A stretch of 64,000 bases of DNA from Bradyrhizobium guangdongense (GCF_006483445.1 NZ_PPPT01000090.1:24103-88102), one strand, 5' to 3'. Shown: positions 34,027-43,036, counted from the stretch's first letter. A program made the numbers and translations. The notes: generated by a model not told the origin, from the letters alone.

Positions 34027-34923
34027 TTAGCCCGGCAGGCCGAGAATCCCGGCAATCCGCGCCTCGGCCGTCACCTTGTGGGTCAGATAAGCGCCCGAAA
34101 GTACCGCGAGATACGATTTCAGGAGCACGGCGAGCACGAGAATCGCGCGTTCTACCTCCACGACGAGCCCGGTCCGCCCGAATGCCGCATCATGCAGGAA
34201 CGGCCGGTTCTCCATGAAGGTCAGCCAGTAGAGATAGTCGTAGCCGGCAACGCCCGAGAACGCGTCTTCCCAATCGATCGCGATCGGCGTGACACCATTG
34301 AGCATCACGTTGTTCGGCCCGAAATCGCCGTGACAGAGCGCGCGTGGCAGGCTTGCGAGACGATCTTCAAGCAACGCGATGAGCGCGCCGACATCTGCAG
34401 CGGTCTCGCTCGTGAGCAGACCGCGCCCGGCGAGCGTCGTCAGCGCACGTCGCGCGCACGCCAGATGCGGCGTGAGATCGTGCAGTGGACGATCCGGCCC
34501 GTCCGCGCGGAGCGGCGCGCTCCATCCCTCCACCATCGCAGCCGCGACCTCGGGACGAAGCGGCGCGGACAACGGTGTGAAGGCCGGCATCACCAGACAA
34601 AGCCGCCCGGTGCCATCCGCAAGCGACAGCTCAAAACGATCCTGCACGACCGCATCGCCGTGGAGACGATGAAGGATGGCCGCCTCCCCGGCCAGGCGCT
34701 CGCGCGCGGCGGTATCGGGAAGATGAGTCTTGAGAAACCGCCGCTCGCCGGCGATCACGGCATCGAAGCAAACGCCGAGCGTTCCGCCTTGCGCCGGCTT
34801 TACCACCGCCTCGCCGTGATCGGAATTGAGATGCCGGCGCAGCGCCGCCAACACCCGCTCGCGTTCGGCCGGGAGGTCGAAACCACGGGTCCCGCTCTCG
34901 AAGAACGCGATCTTACTCAGCAC
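34027..34923 (-). CDS. Aminoglycoside-phosphotransferase-like (APH) kinase
   Basis: 298 residues from a GTG at 34923 that overlaps the sulfotransferase end by 11 bases. The kinase catalytic loop CHGDFGPNNVML and metal-binding AIDWED are intact. The N-lobe has FLKTHLPDTAARERLAGEAA, with a candidate ATP-binding Lys. APH-fold enzymes phosphorylate small molecules, including sugars and choline. In this setting a sugar or glycan precursor is more plausible than an antibiotic. Confidence 0.85.
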   Translation of the reverse strand: MLSKIAFFESGTRGFDLPAERERVLAALRRHLNSDHGEAVVKPAQGGTLGVCFDAVIAGERRFLKTHLPDTAARERLAGEAAILHRLHGDAVVQDRFELSLADGTGRLCLVMPAFTPLSAPLRPEVAAAMVEGWSAPLRADGPDRPLHDLTPHLACARRALTTLAGRGLLTSETAADVGALIALLEDRLASLPRALCHGDFGPNNVMLNGVTPIAIDWEDAFSGVAGYDYLYWLTFMENRPFLHDAAFGRTGLVVEVERAILVLAVLLKSYLAVLSGAYLTHKVTAEARIAGILGLPG

Positions 34924-35866
34924 GGTAGAGCTTGCTCAGATAGTCGATGCGGTCATAGCCGAAATGACGGGCGAGCGCCGCGGTCCCCTGCGCGATCTGC
35001 CTGCGCTCGTCGTCGGACAATTCCGAGATGACGGCCTGGTTGTAGTCTTTCGTGCTCCTGAGAACGGTCCCCCAGGGCGCGATGGACTCCTTGATCTCGA
35101 CGCCGTTCCAGCTCGGATAGAGCAACGTGTCCAAGAAGGGAATGCCGATGAACCCGGCGGCCTCGGTCATGAACTTGCGCTTGTCCTCGACGAGGTCCTC
35201 GTAGCGCACGATCCGCACATTGGCCGGATGCATCTTTGCAAACATCTCCACCGTCGAGTGATAGATGTTCCAGGTGATGAGATATCGCGAGAGCGGCAGC
35301 GGGAACGGACGGCGCTTGGTGTCGCGATAGGCCGAGAACGGATTGCGCACCACGTGCAGGATGCGCACGTTCGGAAAATCGCGAACCATCCTGTCGGCAT
35401 CGATGCCGATCGTGGGCGAGTAGCCGACATGGACCATCCCGGGCCGCGGCCTGGTGTAGTAGTTCGACCAGGCCGCAAAGGTCGACCTGAACAGGGCCTC
35501 GATCGCCTGCCGGCGGAAGATCGGCGGCTCGCCGACGAGGCGGACGAACTCGGCGATGCGCACCTTCTCGTCGAGCGCACAATCGGCATCCCTGAATTTG
35601 GAGCCGTTACGCTTGCGCAAAAAAGTCTTCAGTTCCTCGTCGATGATCTGCTCGTAGAGCTCGAGCGCCGTCAGTCCTTCCGGGAATTCGGGGTAGCGGT
35701 ACTGGACGCGCTCGACGGAGGCGAGGAAGTCGTTGAAGGTGCGGTTGCCGAGCTGCGATTCAAAGGGATAGACGAGCAGATCCGGGTGGCCGTCGAGATG
35801 ACGGTGGGTCACGTTGCCGCCGTGCTCAAAGCCCGCCGAAATCATCGCCAGCCTGAAGTCACTCAT
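34913..35866 (-). CDS. Sulfotransferase family protein
   Basis: 317 residues. The segment ILHVVRNPFSAYRDTKRRP matches the 3'-phosphate-binding (3'-PB) motif of PAPS-dependent sulfotransferases. The 5'-phosphosulfate loop, normally near the N-terminus as a P-loop-like segment, is weak here (MISAGFEHGGNVTHRHL). It is cotranscribed with the APH-like gene. It could sulfate a surface sugar, or be a related transferase with altered donor binding. Confidence 0.78.
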   Translation of the reverse strand: MSDFRLAMISAGFEHGGNVTHRHLDGHPDLLVYPFESQLGNRTFNDFLASVERVQYRYPEFPEGLTALELYEQIIDEELKTFLRKRNGSKFRDADCALDEKVRIAEFVRLVGEPPIFRRQAIEALFRSTFAAWSNYYTRPRPGMVHVGYSPTIGIDADRMVRDFPNVRILHVVRNPFSAYRDTKRRPFPLPLSRYLITWNIYHSTVEMFAKMHPANVRIVRYEDLVEDKRKFMTEAAGFIGIPFLDTLLYPSWNGVEIKESIAPWGTVLRSTKDYNQAVISELSDDERRQIAQGTAALARHFGYDRIDYLSKLYRAE

Positions 35867-35986
35867 CTCCGACCTCTGTCTCGTCGATCTCAGCCATCCC
35901 GTTTAGCCGCATGGGGCGGATAATCAAGTTCCGCGGGGGATGGCGCGCGCATTGACGCGTCGGCGTCACTGATCTAGGCGAAGTCC

Positions 35987-36904
35987 ATGCATGTTCTTGT
36001 CACGGGCGCGAGCGGCTTTCTGGGCTCCTACCTGGTTGCTGACCTGCTGGCACAGGGCCACGAGGTCGCCGCCCTGTTGCGGCCGGGCGGGCCGCGCTGG
36101 CGGCTCGACGAGGTCCTTCACCGACTGCATGTCATCCGGGGCTCACTCGAAGGAGTGGAACTGCTGCGCGACGAGTTGAAGGCCTTCGCACCGCAGGCGG
36201 TCGTGCACATGGCCTGGCGCGGCGTCGCCGGCGCCGATCGCAACGACACCGCTCAGTCCACCAACGTGTCAGACGCCGTCCGGCTCGCGGAGCTTGCCGC
36301 CGATATCGGCGCTAGGATCTTCGTCGGCGCGGGATCGCAGGCCGAGTATGGCCCCTACGACCGCGCCATCGGCGAGGACGACGCTACGCGACCGACGACG
36401 CTCTACGGCAAGGCCAAGTGCGAGGCGGGATCGGAGACGCTGCGTCTTTGCAAAGAACGCGGACTTCGGGCAGCATGGCTCAGGATCTTCTCGACCTATG
36501 GGCCGAAGGATGCTGATCACTGGCTGATCCCGAGCCTGATCCGCAGCCTGCGATCCGGGCAGCCGATGCCGCTGACGGCCTGCGAGCAGCGCTGGGGATT
36601 TTTGCACGCGCGCGACGCTGCGGCAGCGTTCGCGCTTGCCGTCGACTGTGAAGCTGCGCGCGGCGTCTTCAACGTCGGCAGCCCCGACGCCCCTCCTCTG
36701 CGGGACACCGTGACGCGCGTACGCGATCTGGTCGCACCCGGTGCAACGCTTGGCTTCGGCGAGTTGGCGTACCGGCCCGATCAGGTTATGGTCCTCGCCG
36801 CGGACGTTTCGCGCATGCGCGCATTGGGCTGGAAGCCAACAGTGCCGTTCGACCAAGGACTGCGCGAAACCATTGACTGGCATGAGCAACACAAATCGTC
36901 CTGA
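35987..36904 (+). CDS. NAD-dependent epimerase/dehydratase (sugar nucleotide SDR)
   Basis: 305 residues. The N-terminus MHVLVTGASGFLGSYLVADLL contains GxxGxxG. The catalytic site is GAGSQAEYG and TTLYGKAKCEAGS (YxxxK). The C-terminal half binds the nucleotide sugar. Next to rfbFG it may act as the C4 reductase or epimerase on the CDP-keto sugar, like RfbJ or Tyv. Its 3' end overlaps the transketolase N-subunit gene by 23 bases. Confidence 0.88.
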   Translation: MHVLVTGASGFLGSYLVADLLAQGHEVAALLRPGGPRWRLDEVLHRLHVIRGSLEGVELLRDELKAFAPQAVVHMAWRGVAGADRNDTAQSTNVSDAVRLAELAADIGARIFVGAGSQAEYGPYDRAIGEDDATRPTTLYGKAKCEAGSETLRLCKERGLRAAWLRIFSTYGPKDADHWLIPSLIRSLRSGQPMPLTACEQRWGFLHARDAAAAFALAVDCEAARGVFNVGSPDAPPLRDTVTRVRDLVAPGATLGFGELAYRPDQVMVLAADVSRMRALGWKPTVPFDQGLRETIDWHEQHKSS

Positions 36905-37715
36905 CACCAATCTTCCTGAGCCGAAGGAATTCGCGCGCCGGATTCGTGCCCATGCCTTGCAGATGGTGCACGCCGCCAACGCGTCCCATATCGGCGGCTG
37001 CCTGTCGATGGCGGATATCCTGGCCGTGCTCTACACGCGGATCCTGCGTGTCGATCCCAATAACGCGCGCGCGCCCGGGCGCGACCGCTTCGTGCTCAGC
37101 AAGGGGCATGCGACCGCGATCCTCTACGCAGCGTTGGCCGAATGCGGCTTCTTCCCGGTCGATGAGTTGAAGACCTACTGCAAGGACGGCTCGATCCTCA
37201 CCGGTCACGTCAGCCATGCGGTGCCCGGTGTCGAAGTCTCGACCGGCTCGCTCGGCCATGGCCTGCCGATCGCGATCGGCATGGCGATCGCCGCGCGAGC
37301 GGAAGGGCGCGGCAGTCGCGTGTTCTGCCTGCTCAGCGACGGCGAATGCGACGAGGGCTCGACTTGGGAAGGCATTCTCTTTGCGCCACATCACGGGCTC
37401 GCCAACCTCTGCGCGATCGTCGACTTCAACAAGATCCAGAGCTTTGGCTCGGTCGCTGAGGTTCTCAACCTCGAACCGTTCGCCGATAAATGGCGAGCTT
37501 TTGGCTGGCATGTCGAAGAGGTCGACGGTCACGACGGAACTGACCTCGAACGCGCACTGAGCGCTGCGCCGGTTGCATCCGGTCGACCGGTCGTCACCAT
37601 CGCACATACGGTGAAGGGCAAAGGCGTCAGCTTCATGGAGAATAGACTCGAATGGCATTATCGCGCACCATCGGCTGAACAGTTGGCGGCAGCACTCGCT
37701 GAGGTGGGTGCATGA
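36882..37715 (+). CDS. Transketolase-like, N-terminal subunit (split)
   Basis: 277 residues from the ATG at 36882, within the end of the epimerase gene. It has the thiamin diphosphate-binding half: SKGHATAILYAALAECG, GSLGHGLPIAIGMA and the GDG-type motif LLSDGECDEGSTWE...VDFNKIQ. It is half the length of an ordinary transketolase, and the next gene supplies the other half. Placement inside a nucleotide-sugar cluster argues for a dedicated ketol transfer and not central metabolism. Confidence 0.9.
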   Translation: MSNTNRPDTNLPEPKEFARRIRAHALQMVHAANASHIGGCLSMADILAVLYTRILRVDPNNARAPGRDRFVLSKGHATAILYAALAECGFFPVDELKTYCKDGSILTGHVSHAVPGVEVSTGSLGHGLPIAIGMAIAARAEGRGSRVFCLLSDGECDEGSTWEGILFAPHHGLANLCAIVDFNKIQSFGSVAEVLNLEPFADKWRAFGWHVEEVDGHDGTDLERALSAAPVASGRPVVTIAHTVKGKGVSFMENRLEWHYRAPSAEQLAAALAEVGA

Positions 37716-38644
37716 GAACTGCATTCGTCGAGAGCCTGTCGCAAGCCGCGAGCGAAAACCCCGACATCTGGCTCCTCTGCGGCGACGTCGGCTTCTCGGT
37801 ATTTGAACCCTTCGCCACCAAGTTCCCGGAGCGCTACATCAACGTCGGCATCGCCGAGCAAAACATGGTGGGTATCGCAACCGGGATTGCGCTTTCGGGA
37901 AAAACAGTCTTCATCTACTCGATTGGAAATTTCCCGACGCTGCGTTGCATCGAGCAAGTTCGCAATGACGTTTGCCACCATGGTGCAGACGTCAAGATCG
38001 TGGCCGTCGGTGCAGGATACGCGTATAGCACCCAAGGCTATACCCATCATGCCATCGAGGACGCCGCAATCGTGGCGATGCTACCGGGCATCGAAGTGTT
38101 CGCACCGTGCGATCCGCAGGAGGTCCGCGCCGCAACACGCTTGATCGCCTCGAGCCGCAAGCCGTCCTATCTGCGGCTCAGCAGGGTCGGTGAGCCAAAT
38201 CTCGGCTCGGGGGCCGTGACGGACATCCGCAAGCCGCGAGTTCTGCGCGATGGGCGGGACATCGTAATCCTCACGTCAGGCTCGATCGCATCGCAGGCGC
38301 TAGTCGCGGCCGAAATGCTTGAGAAACGCGGCGAGGACGTCGGCGTGGTCAATATCTCATGCCTAAAACCCTTTGATGCGACTTCCGTCCGAGATGTTAC
38401 GCACAGGGCGACGCTTGTGGTGACGCTCGAAGAGCACAGCCTTTGCGGCGGCCTATTCAGCAAGGTGGCGACCACATTTGCCGGAGAGGCGCGGCGCCCG
38501 CCGATCGTCGGCATCGGCATTGAGGAGCAGGAGAGCGGAACCTCGTACGGAGGATCGCGCGAAGCGCTTCTGGACGCCGCCGGACTTTCAGTCGACGCGA
38601 TCATCGCACGGATCGAGCGGGAATTGAGAAAGCGTCCACGCTGA
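37712..38644 (+). CDS. Transketolase-like, C-terminal subunit (split)
   Basis: 310 residues, ATG overlapping the N-subunit stop (ATGA). The pyrimidine-binding domain has YINVGIAEQNMVGIATGIAL with the Glu that activates thiamin diphosphate. The C-terminal domain follows (about residues 180-300, DIVILTSGSIASQALVAAEML). It pairs with the preceding gene to form a two-subunit enzyme of the transketolase/DXS superfamily. Codon use in the 3' half is slightly less GC-rich than that of its neighbours. Confidence 0.9.
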   Translation: MRTAFVESLSQAASENPDIWLLCGDVGFSVFEPFATKFPERYINVGIAEQNMVGIATGIALSGKTVFIYSIGNFPTLRCIEQVRNDVCHHGADVKIVAVGAGYAYSTQGYTHHAIEDAAIVAMLPGIEVFAPCDPQEVRAATRLIASSRKPSYLRLSRVGEPNLGSGAVTDIRKPRVLRDGRDIVILTSGSIASQALVAAEMLEKRGEDVGVVNISCLKPFDATSVRDVTHRATLVVTLEEHSLCGGLFSKVATTFAGEARRPPIVGIGIEEQESGTSYGGSREALLDAAGLSVDAIIARIERELRKRPR

Positions 38645-38656
38645 CAAGGATACCCG

Positions 38657-39622
38657 TCACTGCCCTTGCGGCGCCTGCGGCTCGTCGAAGTTCACGCGCT
38701 CGCGTTCGAAGACAACAGGCTTTGCCCTCACCTGGCCGTGGATCGCGAGCACGTATTCCCCGATCATCCCCATGAAGAACAATTGGACGCCGCCGAAGAA
38801 GAACATGGCGACGATCAGGGTGATGATGCCGGGCTCCGCCAGTTGCCGATATAGCAGCAGGCCGAGGACGAAATTGACGATGGCGTAGCCGATGCTCAGG
38901 GCCGAGATCAAAAAGCCCGCGAACAGCCCGAAGCGCACCGGCGCGGTCGTGAACGACACCAGCCCGTTGATGCCCTGGTCGATCAGCGCGCCGGCACGGT
39001 TCTTCGAAAACCCCTTCTTGCGCTCGCGCCAGGTATAGGGAACGCCGATGGCGCGGCCACCGCATTCGAAGGTCATCATGCGCATGAACGGATAGCTGTC
39101 GCGGACGCTGCGCATCGCCTCGACGACACGCCGGTCGACGAGCTGGAAGTCGCCGACGCCGGGCGGCACGTTCACGTCCGAAAAGCGCGTCAGCAGCCGG
39201 TAATAGGCGTTGCGGATGCCGCGCATCAGCCGGCCCTCCTCGCGCACCGCGCGGATGCCGTAGACGATCTCGTAGCCCTCGTCCCACAGCTTCACGAGGT
39301 CGGGGATCAGGTCGGGCGGATCCTGCATATCCGCCGGCATGAACAGCAGCACGGCGTCGCCGCCCGCCGCCATCACGCCGTTGAAGGTGTTGCGCAGCGG
39401 CCCGAAATTGCGCGCGTTGACGATGATCTTGACGCAGGGGTCGACGGCCGCGATTTCGCGCAAAATGTCCACGGTGCGATCGTCGGAGGCGTTATCGCAG
39501 AAGATGTGCTCGCGGCGGTAACCTTGCAGGCGCTCATCGAAGACACGGCGCACCGCGTCATGGCAATCCCTGACATTGAGTTCCTCATTGTAGCAGGGCG
39601 TCACGACGCTGATGGTCTTCAC
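38657..39622 (-). CDS. Membrane-anchored GT2 glycosyltransferase (GtrB/DPM1-like)
   Basis: 321 residues from a GTG at 39622. The GT-A motifs are ISVVTPCYNEELNV, CDNASDDRTVD and MPADMQDPPDLIPDL (metal-binding DxQDPP). Two C-terminal membrane helices (LFAGFLISALSIGYAIVNFV and IITLIVAMFFFGGVQLFFM) are present. It should transfer a sugar to polyprenyl phosphate. It converges on the split transketolase and may supply the lipid-linked form of the sugar that cluster makes. Confidence 0.9.
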   Translation of the reverse strand: MKTISVVTPCYNEELNVRDCHDAVRRVFDERLQGYRREHIFCDNASDDRTVDILREIAAVDPCVKIIVNARNFGPLRNTFNGVMAAGGDAVLLFMPADMQDPPDLIPDLVKLWDEGYEIVYGIRAVREEGRLMRGIRNAYYRLLTRFSDVNVPPGVGDFQLVDRRVVEAMRSVRDSYPFMRMMTFECGGRAIGVPYTWRERKKGFSKNRAGALIDQGINGLVSFTTAPVRFGLFAGFLISALSIGYAIVNFVLGLLLYRQLAEPGIITLIVAMFFFGGVQLFFMGMIGEYVLAIHGQVRAKPVVFERERVNFDEPQAPQGQ

Positions 39623-39711
39623 GAATGTCTCTCGCGGTTGCGCCTGAGGAACAGGCCTGCCGCCGGACTAGACCATCGGCCCTGCCTCCGCGCAACCGGA
39701 GCCCGAAAACG

Positions 39712-39738
39712 AAAAGCCCGGCGCGAGGCCGGGCTTTT
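39712..39738 (-). terminator. Rho-independent terminator
   Basis: Inverted arms AAAAGCCCGGC and GCCGGGCTTTT with a 5-base loop lie 24 bases after the stop of the leftward porin-like gene. Both strands end in T-rich sequence. Confidence 0.88.
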
Positions 39739-39761
39739 GAGAGCTGCGAGGAAGGACTTGC

Positions 39762-40628
39762 TCAGTACTTCGCGACCACCGGGCCGCCGAACTGGTAGTT
39801 CACGCCGACGCGCAGGATGTGGTCGGTGAAGCTCGAGGACACGTTGGCACCGATCGCTGCGGCCGGTGCAAGCGTGAAGGGTCCGGAGCCGAAGCGGCCG
39901 AGATCCATGTAGAGATATTCGAGCTTGGCGCTCCAGTTCTGGGTGATCTTGCCCTCGACGCCGACGCCGACGGTCCAGCCGGCGCGCGTGGTGGAGGTCG
40001 AGCCAACCGAGGTCACGGCAACGGCAGCCGGAGTGAAGCCGGACATCGTGCCCGTGGTCTTGATCTCGCCGAACGCCAGACCGCCGGTGCCGTAGAACAG
40101 CACCTTCGGCGTCGCCAGGATGCCAACCCGGCCGCGCAGCGTGCCGAACCACTGCAGGCTCTGGTCAATCGTCAGCGTGGTGCCACCGGCAGCGGCGGCC
40201 GGCAGGAAGGTCAAACCGGGAAGACAGGGACCGGCGAGCACGGGGACAGCGGCGCAGCTATAGCCGGCGCGGCCCTTTTCGTCCGACCACTGAAGGTCCC
40301 CCTCAATGCCGAACACCCAGTTATCGCGCTGCCAGTTGTAACCGGCCTGGCCGCCCGCGATGGCTCCGTTCATGTCGAAGCGCGCGTTGGTGATCGAGCC
40401 GGCCGGCGGTGCGATCGGCAGACCCGTCGCCGTGTTGAAATAGGAGACGTCGGTGTTCGACCGGCCCCAGCTATAGCCCGCATTGGCGCCGATATAGAAC
40501 CCGGTCCAGCTCCAGACCGGGTCGACGATCGGCGGCGCCTTGGCGTAACGCGGCGCCATGTCGGCGGCCATCGCACCCGTCGCGAACAGCGAGACCGCCG
40601 CCGCCATTCCAATCATCATGCGCTTCAT
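39762..40628 (-). CDS. Outer-membrane beta-barrel protein, Omp25/31 type
   Basis: 288 residues from the ATG at 40628, with GAGGGG upstream. The signal peptide MKRMMIGMAAAVSLFATGAMAA is followed by YAKAPPIVDPVWSWTGFYIGANAGYSWG, the classical start of rhizobial Omp25/31 proteins. Eight-strand-barrel features follow (GGQAGYNWQRDNWVFGIEGD, WFGTLRGRVGI, KLEYLYMDLG), and the protein ends FGGPVVAKY. It is a single-gene unit with its own terminator. Confidence 0.93.
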   Translation of the reverse strand: MKRMMIGMAAAVSLFATGAMAADMAPRYAKAPPIVDPVWSWTGFYIGANAGYSWGRSNTDVSYFNTATGLPIAPPAGSITNARFDMNGAIAGGQAGYNWQRDNWVFGIEGDLQWSDEKGRAGYSCAAVPVLAGPCLPGLTFLPAAAAGGTTLTIDQSLQWFGTLRGRVGILATPKVLFYGTGGLAFGEIKTTGTMSGFTPAAVAVTSVGSTSTTRAGWTVGVGVEGKITQNWSAKLEYLYMDLGRFGSGPFTLAPAAAIGANVSSSFTDHILRVGVNYQFGGPVVAKY

Positions 40629-40791
40629 GTGAATCCCCTCCGGCTCGAAACTAGCTGATAAAAAAAATACGCTGCCCGAGGTCGAAATGCTGTCGCGCGG
40701 CAGCAACATCCGGAAACATTCAACCAGACGGAGAGTCAGGATCGAGATACCGTTTTGGGGCTAGGAGCCTGATTTTGCTGGAACTTTCAAG

Positions 40792-42315
40792 TCAGGCCTG
40801 GCCCGACACCGGCTTGGCCTGTCGCGCCAATCCGACACGCTGGAGCAGCCGATCGATCAGGGGCCAGAACAACAGCAGAATCGCCAGCGTCGCAATCGAG
40901 CCGACCAGGCCATTCGACCAGAACACTTTCAAATTCCCGCCCGAGCCGATCATCGACAGGCGAAAGGCGTCCTCCGCCCGGTTGCCGAGCACCAGCGCCA
41001 GTGTGAATGGCGCGAGCGGAATGCCGATCTTCTTGAAGACGTAACCGACCACGCCAAAGCCCAACATCAGCCAGATGTCGAACATTGCGTTCTGGATGGC
41101 ATAGGCGCCGATCGCGCAGGACACCACGATCATCGGCGCCACCGCCGCGAACGGCACGCGGAGGATCGAGGCGAAGATCGGCACGGTGGTGAGGACCAGC
41201 ACCAGGCCGACGACGTTGCCGAGATACATCGAGGCGATCAGGCCCCAGACGAAATCCTTGTGTTCGACGAACAGCAGCGGGCCCGGATTGAGCCCCCACA
41301 CCATGAGGCCGCCGAGCAGGATCGCCGCGGTGCCCGAGCCGGGAATGCCGAGCGCGAGCATCGGCAGCAGCGCCGCGGTCCCGGAGGCATGCGCCGCAGT
41401 TTCAGGTGCGAACACGCCCTCGATGCGCCCCTTGCCAAAGCTTTCGGGATCCTTGGAAAAACGTTTTGCGAGATTGTAGCCCATGAAGGAGGCCGCGATC
41501 GCGCCACCCGGCGTGATGCCGAGCCAGCAGCCGATGAACGAGGAGCGCAGCAGCGTCACCCAGTATTTTGGCAGATCCTTCCAGACCGACAGCACGACGC
41601 GCAGCGATATGCCGGCCGCATGGCCGCGCAAGGCCAGGCGCTCTTCCATCGTCAGCAGGATCTCGCTGATGCCGAACAGGCCGATGACGGCGACGAGGAA
41701 GTTGATGCCGCGAAGCAGCTCCGCCGAGCCGAAGGTCATGCGAAGATTGCCCGAGACCGTGTCCATGCCGATGCCGGCGAGCAGAAGGCCGAGCGACATC
41801 GAGATGACGGTCTTGTGCTTGGCCTCGCGCCCGAGGCCGACGAAGGAGCAGAAGGTCAGGAGGTAGACCGCAAAAAACTCGGGCGGCCCAAATTTCAGCG
41901 CGAAGGACGAGATCATCGGCGCGAGGAAGGTGATCAGCAGCACCGCGACCAGCGAGCCGATGAAGGACGAGGTGAACGCCGCCGTCAGCGCCTCCGCCGC
42001 CCTACCCTGTTGCGCCATCGGATAGCCGTCGAAGGTGGTCGCGACCGACCAGGCCTCGCCGGGGATGTTGAACAGGATCGAGGTGATGGCACCGCCGAAC
42101 AGCGCGCCCCAATAGATGCAGGACAGCATCACGATCGCCGAGGTCGGGTCCATCGTGAAGGTGAGCGGCAAAAGGATCGCGACCCCGTTCGGGCCGCCGA
42201 GCCCCGGCAACACGCCGACGAAGATGCCGAGCACGAGCCCGACCATCATCAGCACCAGCGTCTTGCCCGTGAGCAAGACCCCAAAACCCTGAACCAGCAG
42301 ACCGAAGGCTTCCAT
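40792..42315 (-). CDS. tctA: Tripartite tricarboxylate transporter, large permease TctA
   Basis: 507 residues with about 12 hydrophobic segments. Family motifs VLPGLGGPNGVAILLPLTF and GITPGGAIAASFMGYNLAKR, and the repeated LGIPGSGTAAILLGGLMVWG, are intact. It is the main membrane subunit of a secondary, solute-binding-protein-dependent carboxylate transporter. Fifteen bases separate it from tctB upstream. Confidence 0.95.
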   Translation of the reverse strand: MEAFGLLVQGFGVLLTGKTLVLMMVGLVLGIFVGVLPGLGGPNGVAILLPLTFTMDPTSAIVMLSCIYWGALFGGAITSILFNIPGEAWSVATTFDGYPMAQQGRAAEALTAAFTSSFIGSLVAVLLITFLAPMISSFALKFGPPEFFAVYLLTFCSFVGLGREAKHKTVISMSLGLLLAGIGMDTVSGNLRMTFGSAELLRGINFLVAVIGLFGISEILLTMEERLALRGHAAGISLRVVLSVWKDLPKYWVTLLRSSFIGCWLGITPGGAIAASFMGYNLAKRFSKDPESFGKGRIEGVFAPETAAHASGTAALLPMLALGIPGSGTAAILLGGLMVWGLNPGPLLFVEHKDFVWGLIASMYLGNVVGLVLVLTTVPIFASILRVPFAAVAPMIVVSCAIGAYAIQNAMFDIWLMLGFGVVGYVFKKIGIPLAPFTLALVLGNRAEDAFRLSMIGSGGNLKVFWSNGLVGSIATLAILLLFWPLIDRLLQRVGLARQAKPVSGQA

Positions 42316-42330
42316 CGGACCTGCCCGCGC

Positions 42331-42873
42331 TTAACGACCGAAGGCCGCTTCGAGCGGTCCCTTCGGCATGATGACGTCGAAGGCGATGTCGAAGGTGACG
42401 AACATCACGGCCGTGAACACGAAGGCTGTCAGCAGCGACTTCCACAGCGCGATCTTGCCGACCAGCCGCATAAAGCCCGCGATCAGGAGGAAGCTCGCGA
42501 CATAGAGCCCGAGGAACTGCATCGCCAGGCAAAACAGCAGCGTCGGCACGAACACCGCCAGCACGCGGCGCAACTGCGCCCGGGTGACGAAGGTCTGCGA
42601 TCCGCCATGCTGCGACAGCAGCGCACTGACAAGGCCGTAGAGACTTCCACCGCCGAGAATGACGGAGAGATAGAACGGGAAATAGCCGGGCTCGGGGCCG
42701 GTCGAGTCCCAGGAAATTCCCGTGCGCCAATTGTCGTAGCCGAGCGTGGCGGCGAGCGCGAGCAGCAGCAGCGAGACGACGATCTCGATCGTTCGCGTGC
42801 TCACGACACTGGGCGAGTCGTCTTCGGGCGCGGTCGGGTCGTCGACGACGATTTCGATATCGGTTTGGGACAT
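42331..42873 (-). CDS. tctB: Tripartite tricarboxylate transporter, small subunit TctB
   Basis: 180 residues from the ATG at 42873. It has four predicted membrane segments (EIVVSLLLLALAATLGY, FYLSVILGGGSLYGLVSAL, LRRVLAVFVPTLLFCLAMQF, LLTAFVFTAVMFVTF) and a short loop with WRTGISWDSTGPEPGYFPF, typical of TctB. It pairs with TctA in the inner membrane. Confidence 0.92.
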   Translation of the reverse strand: MSQTDIEIVVDDPTAPEDDSPSVVSTRTIEIVVSLLLLALAATLGYDNWRTGISWDSTGPEPGYFPFYLSVILGGGSLYGLVSALLSQHGGSQTFVTRAQLRRVLAVFVPTLLFCLAMQFLGLYVASFLLIAGFMRLVGKIALWKSLLTAFVFTAVMFVTFDIAFDVIMPKGPLEAAFGR

Positions 42874-42884
42874 GAGAACCAATT

Positions 42885-43026
42885 CCCCCTCTCCCCGCTT
42901 GCGGGGAGAGGGTCGGGGTGAGGGGGAGTCTCAGCGAGGGCGGTGAGAGACGAACTCGTGGAGAGTCCCCCTCACCCGAATTCGATCTACGATCGAATTC
43001 GGCCTCTCCCCGCAAGCGGGGAGAGG
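42885..43026. repeat. Compound palindromic intergenic repeat between tctB and tctC
   Basis: It contains CCCTCTCCCCGC-TT-GCGGGGAGAGGG (42887-42912), CCGAATTCGATC-TAC-GATCGAATTCGG (42976-43002) and CCTCTCCCCGC-AA-GCGGGGAGAGG (43003-43026). There are also inverted GGGTGAGGGGGA/TCCCCCTCACCC arms. The whole element can fold into several strong hairpins. It resembles a common Bradyrhizobiaceae intergenic repeat. It could attenuate transcription so that tctC is made in excess over tctBA. Confidence 0.85.
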
Positions 43027-43036
43027 CGAACAGCAG

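Noticed and set aside
34027..34923. Antibiotic-resistance kinase
   Set aside because: The APH fold is present, but the setting is a sugar cluster and no resistance-subfamily motif was recognised, so only a generic kinase call is made.
41260..42921. 553-residue open frame opposite tctA and tctB
   Set aside because: Antisense shadow with a charge-rich, repeat-like translation. It crosses two well-supported genes.
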